Below are positions 36,201 to 49,132 of a DNA stretch of 64,000 bases, in pieces. The notes beneath the pieces are model-generated. The model was not told where the DNA came from. It did no database searches and saw nothing but the letters and a program-made list of their open reading frames with translations. Source of the stretch: Datura wrightii (taxonomy: Eukaryota; Streptophyta; Magnoliopsida; Solanales; Solanaceae); assembly GCA_035772735.1 (NCBI GenBank), contig JASDFA010000003.1, positions 157,473,001-157,537,000 of the forward strand, written 5' to 3'. Position numbers and translations under genes: made by a program. Each line of letters begins with the position of its first letter. Position 1 is the first letter of the stretch.

Positions 36201-39200
36201 TTTTCCAGCTGTTTTATTTATTATTATTATTTAAAAAGATGTCCAGTCCAAAGTCTATTTTGCACATCTACAGTATTTAGATCCCTTTTACTTTTGGAAT
36301 TTGTCTTGTAGACTCCAGGATATATGAGATTTTTTTTAAAAAAAATAAATGGAAGAAAAATAATATTTTTATTTAAAACTAAAAAAATTATATGTAAAAG
36401 TAAAAGTCCTTATAAAATCAAAATAAAATTATAAATAATTAAATCTTTATATTATTAGATTATCGTCGAAAAGATTGTTTTTTAATCCTCCTAATTCTCC
36501 ATCTCTTTCTCCTATTCTTCTTATTGCTTATCTGCGATTGTAATTTGTGTGTATAATGTTCCATTAAGTTTTTACTATATCCTTCTTTCAGTTTAGTCAT
36601 CTGATTTTAATTTGAGATTAAAATTTTTTTAAAAAATTAAATTTTATAATTTTCAATTAAAATTATATAAAATATATTAAAATTATATAAAATATATTAA
36701 ATTTTTTTATTTTATAATTTTAAATATATTATGTAGGAAATTAAAATTAAAAAAATTATTTTAAAAATAAATAAGATAAATAAATTAAAACGAAGAAAAT
36801 ATCATCAATGATCTGAATTGGTTTGATTGAAAAAAAATTAAAAATATTTATTGGATCTCTTGAGTTTGAAAATAAATGTTTAAGAAGCTAAAGTGGGTCT
36901 ATTAATTTTGAAAGTTTAAATTGAATCTAACAATTGAAAACTATTAGGATTGATATTTGAAGGCTGTATATTAAATTTGTAGTTATTTAGAGTTAATTTG
37001 GATCAATTTTAAAGTAAATATGTGTTGATGAATTTCTACACTAAAAGTTATAATGGTTTTTATGAGTTCAATCACAAATTCTGACGGGATAGCTAATATT
37101 TTTAATCACGAATGTTGAAAGGATCCTCAGAATTTATCTAAACTTGTGTCATACTCGTTGTTAGATAAATTTTGCCTAATATCAAATAAAAAATTCTAAT
37201 AACACGATAGAATTTTACTTCCCTAAACATCAATATAACTTGTTGTTAAGAAAAATCTCGCACAATATCATATAAAAAAATTTGGGGACTTGCCTGAATT
37301 TTGCTCCTAATTATGACAAAAGGGTTATACTTACACTATTATTTTTAACGAGATCAAAACTTTAAAAATGATAAAATTTTATTTGTGCAAATCACCATTT
37401 AATTAAAAAAAAAAAAAGCACCTCTTTTAGCTCAAGACATTCCTATTTCCTTTTTATGTGAAACTAAGTATAATTAAAAGTAAATTAAGTTACATTAATG
37501 GAAAACAATATGTCTAACTTTTTAAATAATAATTCAGTGACAACAAACCTTCAATCTTAACGAGTAGGGTTGAGTATTCAATTTCTACTTAGACCCTTAA
37601 AATTTATGTTTTTTTTCATTTTTAACATTAAAAAAGATCTTTTGAAATAAAAATTAAATTTAGTAATATTTCAAAAAGCGAATTATTTTGTTACTAATAT
37701 CGATACACGCAAAATATATCATCCATGCTTCAGGGCCCACACTGCACTGCACTTTGCTCGTCTCCTTCAGTTAGAAATTGCAGAATATTAGTAATTATTT
37801 TTCAAAAATTAAAAAATATTTATGGGTATAGTTATGTAATTTGTGTATTCTCTGTCAAAATAGTTTTTAAAGTAGATATGAATCATAGTTAAGTGATTTT
37901 TATATAATTAAAAAAATATTTTTTAAATTTTTATTTGATCATAAATTTTAAAAATTAATATTTAAAATTAAAAATTTAAAAATGTGATTTTTTAAATTTA
38001 ATATTATATTTGAGCATATATTTTATTTTGAAAAAAATAAAAGTTCTGTGAGTAAAAGTTCTGAAAATAAATCTAAATCAATTTATTGGAAACTTAAAAA
38101 TATTTGAAGATCGGATTATTAAAATCTGATTAAATTTTATAATTAAATAATTATTTTAAAATAAATTTTTAAAATCTATAATGAAACAGGGTGTGTTAAA
38201 TTGATATAAATATAATTAAATAATTTCTACATAATAGAAAAAAATAACTTTTTTTGTGATATAAACATATAGTCCTATTTGAGTGGCCTTCCGTAAAATT
38301 AACACCAAGACTATTTTAGATAATACAATAAACCAAACGTATTTGTCAAAAGACAACATAAGAACTCTAAAATGTTAGTATTATTTTTTATGTTTTAATT
38401 TGCTTGAATTATTTTTTTTAAATTTAGTATAAAAATATTTTTTTAATTTTTAATTTTAATTTTTTATATTATATATTTAAAATTATAAAATTTTATGTAT
38501 TTAATTTAAAATTATAAAAATTTAAAAATTATTTAATTTTTTTAAATTTCATATACAGATTAAAAAATCAAAATCATGGAGGAGTATTAAATTTATTGAT
38601 AACCATGATTTATATTACAAAGTCATACTAGATCCATCATGTTGCGTTAGATTACAAATTCCATTAATCATAATTAGCTCAACTGATAAGACCTGATTAT
38701 TTGTCAATAAAAAAAATCATTTTTAGTGGAAACCCAAGTGCTGGTCCTCCGGTATTGAACAATAAATAAAAATGACAAATTACATTAAAGATAAGTATTT
38801 TTCTTTTAGAAATTGTAAATTTAAATTATGAAAATACAGAATCTCCTTTAAGAATAAGTATTTTACCTCCAAAAATAAAGAATTTTCCATGTATATCTGA
38901 ATAAATTGAATCTCAAAATAGGTATTTTTCTATCTTTTCTCCATTTCAATACATTTGACGATATTTAATTAAATATACTATTTTTTTATGATTCGCGTTT
39001 CGAACAGGCATGAATACTGCATCTATAGGATAACTTTCGTCTTGAAAGTTATGTGACGTTTTTATAAGATATTCACAATTTCTCTATATTTATAATCTAA
39101 TACAGAAATCAATTGATTTCGTTAAATTAGCTATAAATTAAAAATTATAAATTTAAAATAAATTATAAATAATTTTTAAAAAATTGAACTAACATATTAT

Positions 39201-39279
39201 CAAGTATAAAAAATATTTTTTTGGGACTAGAATGTTTTTAAAAAATCATATCAATTATGGTGAATGGGAGTACTACCAA
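36201..39279. other. AT-rich intergenic spacer
   Basis: Upstream of the PB1-domain gene. Long runs of A/T with no frame, no terminal repeats and no recognisable element. Nothing more can be said. Confidence 0.6.
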
Positions 39280-39280
39280 A

Positions 39281-39329
<49 letters not shown>
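39280..39329 (+). repeat. (AAT)n microsatellite, about 16 units
   Basis: An uninterrupted aat/taa run. On the minus strand it creates a poly-Leu frame that joins to a short Ser/Pro-rich frame (39489-39340) of unknown origin. Confidence 0.95.
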
Positions 39330-40737
39330 TATAATATGACTTGGATTTGTTCTCCCTCTTTTGAGGTTCTTTATTGGTTAGGGGGAGGGGGTCATGAGTT
39401 GACAGCTGGATAGGGGGTAATGGGCTATCAAAGGAAGATGTGCTGGATTGAACAGGGAGAGTCAGTTGACTAAGCTCATTCATCATCATTACCTTTCAAA
39501 AAAATCTCCTCAAAAAAATAAATAGATATAAACATTAATTCTTATTTATATTCTTTAATGCATCATATTATTCTTTATTGCATGATACTACATTATTTGA
39601 TGAATATAATTATAAAGTTTGATGTGATTTAATTATGTTTTATATTTGATTTAATTAATAATTAATAAATTTTAAATTTATCTTTAATTACTAAAATAAT
39701 AATTTAAGACATCTTTATTTTTCTAATTTATCACCAATTATACGCCTTATAAAATTTTCAGCTATTAAATTCATGCTGACTCCTAATGAAATTTATCAAA
39801 ATAATGTGGTCAATCAAAATCAGCACAGGAAGTCTTAGCATAAAAAGGGAAAATATAAATGAAGAATGATAGAAGCAATAAGCAAATTTAAATTTAGTTG
39901 GGCATCAGTAAAAATATATATCATATGAGATGGAGATCTCTAATGTAGAATATAAAATGGAGTTAAATGGAAAAATAGGGTAAAAGAAAATAAAATTATG
40001 AAATAAGTAAGGACATAATAGAAAGAGAAATAATATAACCGTCCAATCACATCAAATTAAATCATTTTAGCGTTGTAACAATGAATTTAATAATTAAAAA
40101 AATATGACAAAATTAATATAACAATCAAAATAAATATTATATATAAAATTACAATAAGACGAGTAACAACCATCGGAACAAGCTGCAAGGATCAGGGAAG
40201 TTGGAAGGAACCACCAGAAATTAGAGTCCAGATTTTAATAAAGCAAAAGATATTATGGTGATTTCTTTTTAAATGTTAGAGTTTTACTCGACAGAATTAT
40301 CGATATCTATATTAGTTAGAAGTAATATTATTCATTAAATTAATCGAGACACACGTTAGTTATTAGTTACAAGTTCGTTACAACCTATACGCAACAAAAA
40401 TTGTAATTCCATAGTTGTGATACAATATTAACTCCTCGTTATTGTATGTACTTTAACTTTAATTTTTATAAGACTCAGAATTTTATGCAACTTTAGAAGT
40501 TTGCTAGCTATACATCGAGTCAACATGAGAATTCAATACATCGTACATGAACTCTTTTTTAATTGGTTTCACAAGAATTACATTGTGTTAAACCTAATTA
40601 TCATGTTTATATATCATCCTCTCCAACTTTGGTGCCAACAGCATGGAAAAGACCAAATTTGGTGAAACATGTGGAGGCAAAGGAATTTAAAACTCACCCA
40701 GTTTGAATAAAATAAATTTTGTTATTTTTGTGAGTGT
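39330..40737. other. AT-rich intergenic spacer
   Basis: No supported gene. A minus-strand frame near 39489-39340 (MMMNELSQLTLPVQSS) has balanced composition and could be an exon fragment, but nothing else supports it. Confidence 0.5.
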
Positions 40738-41370
40738 CAGATATTCGTATTGAGTCCTGATTAAATTTGAATTTGCATAAGAAAATCCCACATACTTAAA
40801 GGGTAAAATACTTCCTAATAAATTCGACTTTGTATATTCAACAGGGCTAAAATCCAAGATCTGTGGTTAAAGATAAAAGAGTGTTTATCACTCCACCATA
40901 ACCGTAGCTGGCTAGTTGCGGTTGATTGAGATTTGAGCTTTATTTTGATTTTCTCGTAGGCCCGGTATTTGTATTGAAATCTGACTAAATTTGAACTCGC
41001 GTAAGAAAGACCTATATTAGTGGGTAAAAGTAAAACATCCCTAACAAAGTCGATTCCGTATCCAACAAGAATCAAATTCAAGATCTCAGTTGGTTAAGAA
41101 TGAAAAAGTATTTATCACTCCATCACAATCCTCGTTAGTTGATTGAGATTTGAGCATTGTTTTGATTTTCAAATATGCGTCCAGTATTCGTATTAAGACC
41201 CGAATAAATTCTAATTCACATAAGAAAGATCCATATTAAGGGGTAAACTGCTCCCTAACAAAGTCAATTCTGTATTCTAGCTAGCGGGGTTCAAACTCTC
41301 TAATTAAAAATTAAAAAAATACTTATCACTCCATACAATCCTCGTATTAATTAAGATTTAATCTTTAAAA
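40738..41370 (+). repeat. Tandem array of three ~220-bp units
   Basis: Unit starts at about 40738, 40962 and 41181 (periods ~224 and ~219). Conserved strings in each: tattcgtattgag.cc.gaataaatt, cgcataagaaagaccta, tttatcactcca.cacaatcctcgt, and ttgattgagatttgag. Units differ from each other by about a quarter by eye. Family not recognised with certainty. Confidence 0.8.
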
Positions 41371-41636
41371 CACTATTAGGTAAATGTATCTATCGAGTTG
41401 CCACGAATCGTTAAATACCTATCTAAGAAGTCCTTTCTAGTGGACCCATAATAGCGAACATTACATATTTCCTAATTATGTGTTCATCTAACTACTATGC
41501 ATCACTAATATTTTTATTCCAAAAGGATAAACAAGAACATTGGCTTTTGCATAATTTTGAAAAGTCAATGGGAAATAATTTTGAGAAAAAGTTGGGTGAA
41601 TTTAACTCTCAAATACTTTTTTTTAATTTCAACTTA
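41371..41636. other. AT-rich spacer
   Basis: Nothing recognisable. Confidence 0.5.
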
Positions 41637-41638
41637 TA

Positions 41639-42007
41639 ACTTGTTTGATCAAATTTCTAAGAGGTCAAAAATGTTTATTTTTTTTAAAAAACACTTATTT
41701 TAAATTTAAAAAAAGAAGAAGAAGTGTTTGGCCAAACTTTTGAGAGAAAATAAGTGCTTTAGAGAGTAGCAGAAGCTGTTTTTCAGAAGTTAAAAAAAAT
41801 AATATCTCCTCAAAAGCACTTATTTGGAAAGCAATTTTATGAACAATACACTTAGAAGCATTTTTCAAAAATTTGGCCAAACACTAATATTGCTCAAAAG
41901 TGCTTTTAAATTTATTGGTCAAACACAAACTGCTACTTTTTTGATAAGCACTTTAAAAAAAAACATTTCGCAAAATAAGCTGATTTGAGAAACTTGGCCA
42001 AACAAGC
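41639..42007. mobile_element. MITE, copy 1 (CTTGTTTGG-type termini)
   Basis: 369 bp flanked by TA. Termini acttgtttgatcaa and complement of ttggccaaacaagc. The interior is built of aagtgctt, cagaagc and ggccaaac motifs in both orientations, so it folds over much of its length. Non-coding. Confidence 0.75.
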
Positions 42008-42196
42008 TATTAATCATCAAGTAATTTAAGAAGGCGATTAATTTTATTGATAATTTTAATTGCTATCCATATTAATTTCTTCTTAAAGATTTTTTCCCAG
42101 ACTCCTAAAGATTTTTTTAAAATAGCTTTAATAATAGAAATGTTTATATAAATTACTATTTATCCTTAAATATCTTACTTAACTACCACTCTATTA

Positions 42197-42570
42197 GCCT
42201 GTTTGGTCAAGCTTTTGGGAGGCTAGAAGTGCTTATTTTTTCTGAAAAGTGTTTATTTTAAAAAAATGAGGTGTTTGGCCAAGCTTTTGGGAGAAAATAA
42301 GTGCTTTTAGGGAGTAGCTAAAACTATTTTTCAGAAGCTAAAAAAAGTAGCTTTTTCCCAAAAGCAGTTATTTGAAAAATACTTTTCTGAAAAATACACT
42401 TAGAAGCAGTTTTCAAAAGCTTGGCCAAATACTAATTGCTATTCAAAAGTGTTTTTTAAATTTGTTGACCAAACACAAACTGTTTTTCACCAAAAGTACT
42501 TTTTTGATAAGTACTTTTGAAAAAAACACTTCTCACAATAAGATGATTTGATAAGTTTGGTCAAACAAGC
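42197..42570. mobile_element. MITE, copy 2 of the same family
   Basis: 374 bp flanked by TA. Left end gcctgtttggtcaagctt, right end complement gcttgtttgaccaaactt. It matches copy 1 along its whole length in the same orientation, 190 bp apart. Confidence 0.8.
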
Positions 42571-42572
42571 TA

Positions 42573-43364
42573 TATATCTAATTGAAACAATAGGGATAAA
42601 GATATGAAAAAAGCAAAAAAGAGAGTAAGAAATGACTTGTTATATTTATAAAATTATTAAATTCAATTTATCAAACTAACACACACTATTTGATATCAAA
42701 TAGAGTATTAACTAAAATAAGACACAAAAGTGTTGGCTAAACTAATATTAAACACACACAAAAAAAAAAATTATGAGAAAATTATGGTCTATATCTATTG
42801 GGAGAAAATTTTGATATATTCAATTATCTAACGTAATATTTTATGTTAGACTATTTTTCTTTTAAAATTTCCTCAAAAAGTATTCGCCAAAATAAAGTTG
42901 GATAATGAGATCTACAAATTAGCTAAGTCATATAAATATTCAACTATCGACTCATTAACTCCTATAAAAATTCATTACTTGATAAAAGCTATCATTTTCT
43001 TTGTGATAACTAGGGAATGTAGACATATTTTGCTTTGTATTATTTTGAAATTTTGTGTTTGGCTCATTGAATCTTATGGGAGAAAAAGGTGACCAACTGG
43101 TAGGTCATAATTGATCAACTATTCAAGTTATATTGTTTATGTTTCACTTTTGCATTATTATTATAGATACTAAGGATAGGATAGATTTACAATTATTTCT
43201 TTTTTCAACTCTGTGAACATGATGACACGAAAATGGTTCATCCGAATATGCTAACTCTAACTAAATAAATGATCATCATATTATCCTAGCTAATTTAATA
43301 TAATTGCTTATTTTAAAGTCCAATTTGGACTTATTCCTCACCTAATTAAACCTCCTAAATCAGG
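42573..43364. other. AT-rich spacer
   Basis: A short plus-strand frame (42898-43092) has no features. Nothing recognisable. The last bases, tcagg, are the expected 5-bp target of the next element. Confidence 0.5.
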
Positions 43365-44511
43365 TGTCACGCCCCGCCTTGGGGGGCATGACTGGCACCT
43401 GGTGCCCTACTAGGACCTGACTCGCTGGACTGTTAAGCCTGGGCACATCTGGTGCCTGGCTGGCTCTAACTCACATTTCTGGAAACAAAGGGCTATATAA
43501 CGACTGTAAACACAGCCCCGGCCTATTGGCCTACAGCCTTCTGTACCTGTATTATCAGCTGACCAGAAACAAGGTAATTCAGGGGAACCTATGCGGGCTG
43601 ACAAGGCCACCATGCTGTCTAGTTATCTGCAATTCAATCATAACGTATTAAAAAGCTACGTGACCGACAAGGTCACCACTACTGAGAACTATGGCCCCAC
43701 ACGACCATCACAATAGAAAGAAGGAATGCTAACAACTATACAACTGCACGGCCTCTCACGACCGGCTCATCTGACCACAGGGAATATAAACAGACTGCAA
43801 GCCTCTAGGAAGGATAATAGAAATGATCGGGACAGGGCCCCGACCTACCCTTACTGTACAATAAAAAGAACTGGACTACACCTCTAGAAATTCAGTCTCC
43901 GGATGACAGGAGCTGAATACTCAACCGCTGATGGGGATCACGTAGTATCGCCTGCTCGTCTATGGGTACCTGCAGGCAAGTAATGCAGCGCCCCACTGGG
44001 CGTCAGTACCGCTGGTACTGAGTATGTAAAGCAACTGAAATAATATAACTGAAAACAACATCTGAAAGCAATAATATGACTGATGAAGCTGAAGTAGAAG
44101 GAATAACTTAACTGTTTGATAATGTAAACCTTACCTTCTCACAATCTTTACTGGAAGGGATAAGAGTCATACCTGGAACGTATCGTACTACTGCTGATCT
44201 ACTTGTATCTAACATAACATGGCATAACATGAAATAACATAACATAGCACACACAAACCTTACCCGGCCCCCATAAGCCGGGAGGTACAGCCAGCACAGA
44301 ATCTATACCGCTACCCTGGTCATCCCATCTCCTATAGTGGCTGTAGCATCCTGCCGGTCCCAGGGTATGCACTTGGGCTCGCTGAGCCCCTGACTATAAC
44401 TGCATCTGAGTCCGAAGGACTCCTGAATCTGCACCCGGGCGTATCCGCTCGACTGGGGTGTGTAAGGGCCGATCAAGGCACAAATATGGGGAAAAACTGG
44501 CATCCCATCTT

Positions 44512-44575
44512 CGTCCCCTGGCGGGACGGCATGCCACTCCGTAGAGTGATGTATCCTCGTCCTCTGGCGGACGAG
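44512..44575. repeat. Three compact hairpins in the LTR
   Basis: cgtccc-ctggc-gggacg (44512-44528), cactc-cgta-gagtg (44535-44548) and ctcgtcc-tctggc-ggacgag (44556-44575). Conserved in the other LTR at +7313. The first and third share a ctggc loop. Confidence 0.8.
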
Positions 44576-46000
44576 TCGACACAGCTATTAACCCTGGGCG
44601 GTCATGGATGCTAGGTAATCCAACCCCAAACAACACGACGGTCTCAACTCGTAATATTGTCTGGGTATCTCACATGCTGAGGCTAATAGGGGTGAAGTAT
44701 CATATATATTACATGTTGAGCTAATGATAGTAATCTGTACATATTTAATACGTGCTGAGGCAGGTAAAGACGTATAAATATGAGTATAGTCTCCTGCCGG
44801 GCTGTACTGGAGCAAATGCTATATAAGACAATGTTTCTGCTGAAAACTCTGCTGTTTACTAAGTTTCTGTATACACTATATGCTGGACTAGTAATAGAAA
44901 TGTGTACATACTTAATACATGCTGAGACTGGAAGTAATATATATGTATGTACGAATATAGTCTTCTGCCCGACTATACTGAGGCTAATGCTGAACATGCT
45001 ATAGACTTCCTGCTGAAACTATGTTGTATACTGATTTTCTATAGTAACATGAGTTACTATTCCTGACATACTTTCTAAACTTTATTTTAGTCTACTATTC
45101 TATGTCTGAAATGCTTTACGGATACTATACTACTCCGCGGGGTTTCAGCTGAACACAACAATATCTTAACGTAGCATATTACATCACATACTGACAGGTC
45201 TCGTACACGTTACAGCCCAATGCTTCTCATGTTGTACCAATGTTCATAATAACGAATTACTGAACTATACTGTATTTGAGATATTATCTGACTGTTTGCC
45301 TATACTGTAACTGAGATATCATCTGACTATCTGATGTTGCTTTACTAACTTTGATTCTGAGTATATGTATATCATAATATCATAAAAACATGCTTACTAA
45401 ATTCAAACTGGACTTAGTGCTTGACTTATAAGTTCTTTCTTCTGTACATCATGCTATCTATCGTACTGGATTACTAACTTGCCGAAGGAATTAGCTTTAC
45501 ATACCTTATCCTTGAATTATTCGTCTGTCGGACGAGGCTCGGCCGGTACTTCAACTGTTTTCTCCCAACTGCATTCATAAACATATCAATTAACACTAAA
45601 TACAACTTTATTTTAAAAGGCAACGTCACTTTCGATATAGTTTATAGCCTAAACTTAGGCTTATCGAAAGACGGTCAGAAACTCGCTATTTTTCAGTGGC
45701 CCAGAAGGGAGAAGTATTTACTTCTCAGCTAGGAACACATAGACACTAATTTAGAGCAATTCCACTTACCTTGGCTCGGTGGCTCGACGATTCGTCGGCC
45801 GTATTTTACGAAACTGAATCCGTAGGAATGCTCTCTGCTGCTAAATACTTCGGTATCTGGGATTAATTTGAGTTTGGGCAGCGTTTGGCAGCGTAATCGG
45901 ACGAAAATATATAATTTCCTTCGTTCCTTTCCTTTCCTCTACGTTGCCCTCTGTTTCTCTGGAAATTTTTAAGGATATAATCATTTAAAACCAAAGTGGG

Positions 46001-46010
46001 GCTTTATATA
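46001..46010 (-). promoter_or_regulatory. TATA box of the non-autonomous element LTR
   Basis: The minus strand reads TATATAAAGC, about 20 bases downstream of the palindrome block. Present only in the 3' LTR here, because the 5' LTR lost this part. Confidence 0.7.
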
Positions 46011-46031
46011 CTTGGGCCTGGACAAGGCCAA

Positions 46032-46118
46032 CGTGTCACGGAGCCAACGCGGAGGCTCCTCCTCCGTGACACGCCGCCATCGCGGAGGGGCTCTGCCTCG
46101 GCTCCTTCCGCGATGGTT
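46032..46118. repeat. Palindrome block in U3, GTGTCACGGAG type
   Basis: Perfect 12-bp arms cgtgtcacggag (46032-46043) and ctccgtgacacg (46062-46073) with an 18-base spacer, followed by catcgcggagg and ccgcgatgg (46079-46118), which pair with each other. The arm sequence is shared with the Athila-like element. Confidence 0.9.
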
Positions 46119-49080
46119 CGACAGGCTTCTCGTCCGATCTTTTCCCGGGCCTTTCTCCAACACGTATGGCCTTCAAATATGCTTAACCAATGTTGAAATA
46201 GGTCATCTAAGTGCCGGGAATTCTACGGGGTGTAACATTCTCCCCCCCTTAAGAACATTCGTCCTCGAATGTATACTGCCATGTAGAGGATTACTTAACT
46301 TACTTGTTTAGAAAAATTTTGGCAGAGTTTCCCCTGTAATATGGACTATACCAAGAACCTGAAATGCAGAAAAGTCCAATACAGGCACTGCACGATCCAC
46401 TGGATAGTTAAATATCAATCTGTCTCACTTATACATACAGGACCATAAGATACTATACAGCAATAATATGGACATACCTGTCGCCTAAATGGGTGAGGAT
46501 ATCTGGTCCTCATATCTGCGAATCTGTTTGTCTAGGCTAGCTACTGGAATCTCTTTGTAGGCCAGCTTTTTCGTAACCTGGATATTCTGGACTGGGACTA
46601 TTCTGGACGGGTCTCCTATGCATTTCCTCAGCATAGTTACATAACAGACCGGATAAATGGGTTCTAATTCTGGAGGCAAATTCAATTAATGGTAAATGCT
46701 CATTTTGGCTATTACCGAAATCTAGCACATGTCTTCGAGCGTCTGAATTGGGCGCTCAGCCTGCTCATCTGTCTGAGAATAGAACGCTGTACTTAAATTA
46801 ATCTGCGTGCCCAAACCTTTCTGAAATGATTGACAGAATCTAGCTGTAAATTGTGCTCCTTCGTCTGAAATAATGGATACTGGTATTCCATGTAATCTGA
46901 CTACCTTTCTGATATACAACTCAGCATAATCTTCGGCCGAGAAAGTAGCTCTTACTAGCAAGAACTGAGCTGATTTTTGTCAATCTGTCACTTATCACTC
47001 ATATAGAGTCATGTCTGTGTTTAGTACGGGGTAATCTTGCTATAAAATTCATATTCATCGCCTCTCATTTCCAAAGAGGCACAGCTATGTTCTAAACTAA
47101 CCTGCCTGGTTTCTGATATTCTGCCTTCAACTATTGGCAGTTAGGACACTGGGCTTCCAGTAGTTCTTTTTAATGTCATGGTACCTCTTTGTCGTATCGG
47201 GATGAAGGGAATAGCGGGCGTAATGTACCTCGCTCATAAACTGCTGGCGATGCCCCAAAATATCTGGAGTACAAATGCGGCCTTTATATCGCCACACTTC
47301 ATCCCCGGGTATCTGAAAATATGTCATCTCTCCTTACTGAATCTTGTGTTCAAGTTAAACCTGGCTAGGGTTTCTATACTGCCGTTCCTTTACTTCCACC
47401 TCTAACCGCAATACTGCGATATTCTGTACTATCGTTCTGTTATCCTTTATTTCTGCTATGCGAACGGCTAGACCAGCTAACTAGTAAAATTCTCGGGTCT
47501 ACTCTCGCTGTTCAGACGGCAAGTATGCCAACTCCTCATAGATCTATGGCTAAGGGCATCTACTACCGTATCAGCCCTTCCCGGGTGATACCAAATTCTC
47601 GCTTTTTAAGGCATAAACTACTGCAACTACCTCCAGGTCATGGGTAAGATAATTCTTTTCACGTCCCTTCAATTGGCTGAAAGCATAAACTGTTACTTTA
47701 CCATGCTGCACCAACCCTCTGTACCTTCTGGCGATACTAACACTGGAGTTGATGTTAACCTGGCTTTTAACTCTTGGAAGTTCTGCTCACACGCCTCAGT
47801 CTACTGGAACTTTGCTGCCTTCTGTGTCAATTTAGTCAAAGGTGCTGCTAAGGTGGAAAGTCCTTCCACGAACCCTCTACGGTACCCGGCTAACCGCAGG
47901 GACTGCGTACTTCGATTTTTTTTTTCTGTGTATCTATCTGTACACCAGCCTCCGACACCATGTGACCAAAAAGGCTACTGGACTCAACCAAAATTCACAT
48001 TTACCAATTTGACATATATCTGACGGTCATACTGGTTTATTATACCGGAGAATCTGACAAGTAATCTACCGGTATAGTTAGAGCTTATCTAGCCCTCTGG
48101 CCGCATGCTAAGGCTACTTGTTGCTAAGGTGACCTTGAACGACTATATGCACACCATGTGCCCGTATCTGATCAGGGGGTCCTGATATTGATCATGACCT
48201 CTAATGATCTGGCTGCATAACCCTAAATAACTGAATAGTCGGGTTGAATGACCCGAATGTGGCAGTAGTCCCACCATACTCTAACCGTGCTACTTGAGTG
48301 CTTATAGTTCGTGCATAACCGCAAACTCGTGGGCATCTAATTGCTCTGTTATTTTGCTTAACCCACTGGAAGGCTGGACTTATTCAATTTACTCCCAGGC
48401 GATCAATCTCTGGACCTTCACGGGGAGTCTACTGATCCCCTGGTCTTAATAAACACTGTGCTAGCAGGGCACTATCAATTTCTTACGCCTTGTGTGTATC
48501 CACTTGGATTTATACTGCTATTCTGGAGAATTCTCGGTCTTATGGGCTATTCTGTAAATACTGGCCTTCTGCTAGGGCTCTATATCTAAATATCTTACAA
48601 AAACCAGCTGAAATACTGTCTGTCGCTGACTGCTGATGTGGACCCTTCCTTGGGGTACCCACGGGTATTCTGAATGGGACGGCCGGCTGACTTATGAGGT
48701 GTTCTACATAACAACTGCTAGGTTGGCTAAGGCCGACTGTCGCCCACGAGGGTGGGAAAACGACGTATGACCACTTAGCATGCTAGAACAATTCTGGTAT
48801 TGCTAATCTCTGAAATTTGCCTATTCGGTCTCTAATCCTGGTTCCGGCAAATGCACTACTGTTACCGATCTTCAGGGATGCCTCCCTGCTGATGCAGGTG
48901 ACAACTGGTCGGTAGACTGTCTAACTGCGCCCTTATCATCTAGCCATCTGTCTTAGGTCAATAACTCTGGTAAGCTCCTAGAGCCTAAATCTGACAACAG
49001 CACATGAATCTATCAACTTCATAACTGAGAACTGAGATAGTTTCTATGACTTCATACATAACTCACACTTAATCCGCCCT

Positions 49081-49132
49081 TTCTCTTCTTCTTTTCTTTC
49101 TTCTCCTTTTTTTTGGCGGGGGGGGGGGGGGG
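49081..49132 (+). repeat. Pyrimidine tract followed by a run of 15 G
   Basis: A C/T-only stretch of about 34 bases (49081-49114) precedes ggc and a G15 run (49118-49132). Replication slippage or non-B DNA structure are possible at such a site. Confidence 0.9.

Larger units (their letters stand above)
43365..46237 (-). repeat. 3' LTR of the non-autonomous element
   Basis: 2873 bp. The minus strand starts TGTTACACCCC at 46237 and ends GGGGCGTGACA at 43365. It includes a palindrome block (46032-46118), a TATA box (46001-46010), a splice-donor-like AAGGTAAGT near 45770 and a hairpin trio (44512-44575). Confidence 0.9.

Noticed and set aside
39238..39489. Minus-strand frame with a poly-Leu tail resembling a membrane segment
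   Set aside because: The Leu run is the (AAT)n microsatellite; the preceding 50 codons have no support.
40738..41370. Possible CRISPR-like array
   Set aside because: Units are ~220 bp, diverged, with no short repeat/spacer alternation; this is a plant tandem repeat.
44303..44997. Several 66-104 codon frames repeated exactly at 51617-52311
   Set aside because: They lie in the two LTRs of one element; being repeated only reflects LTR identity, and they resemble no protein.
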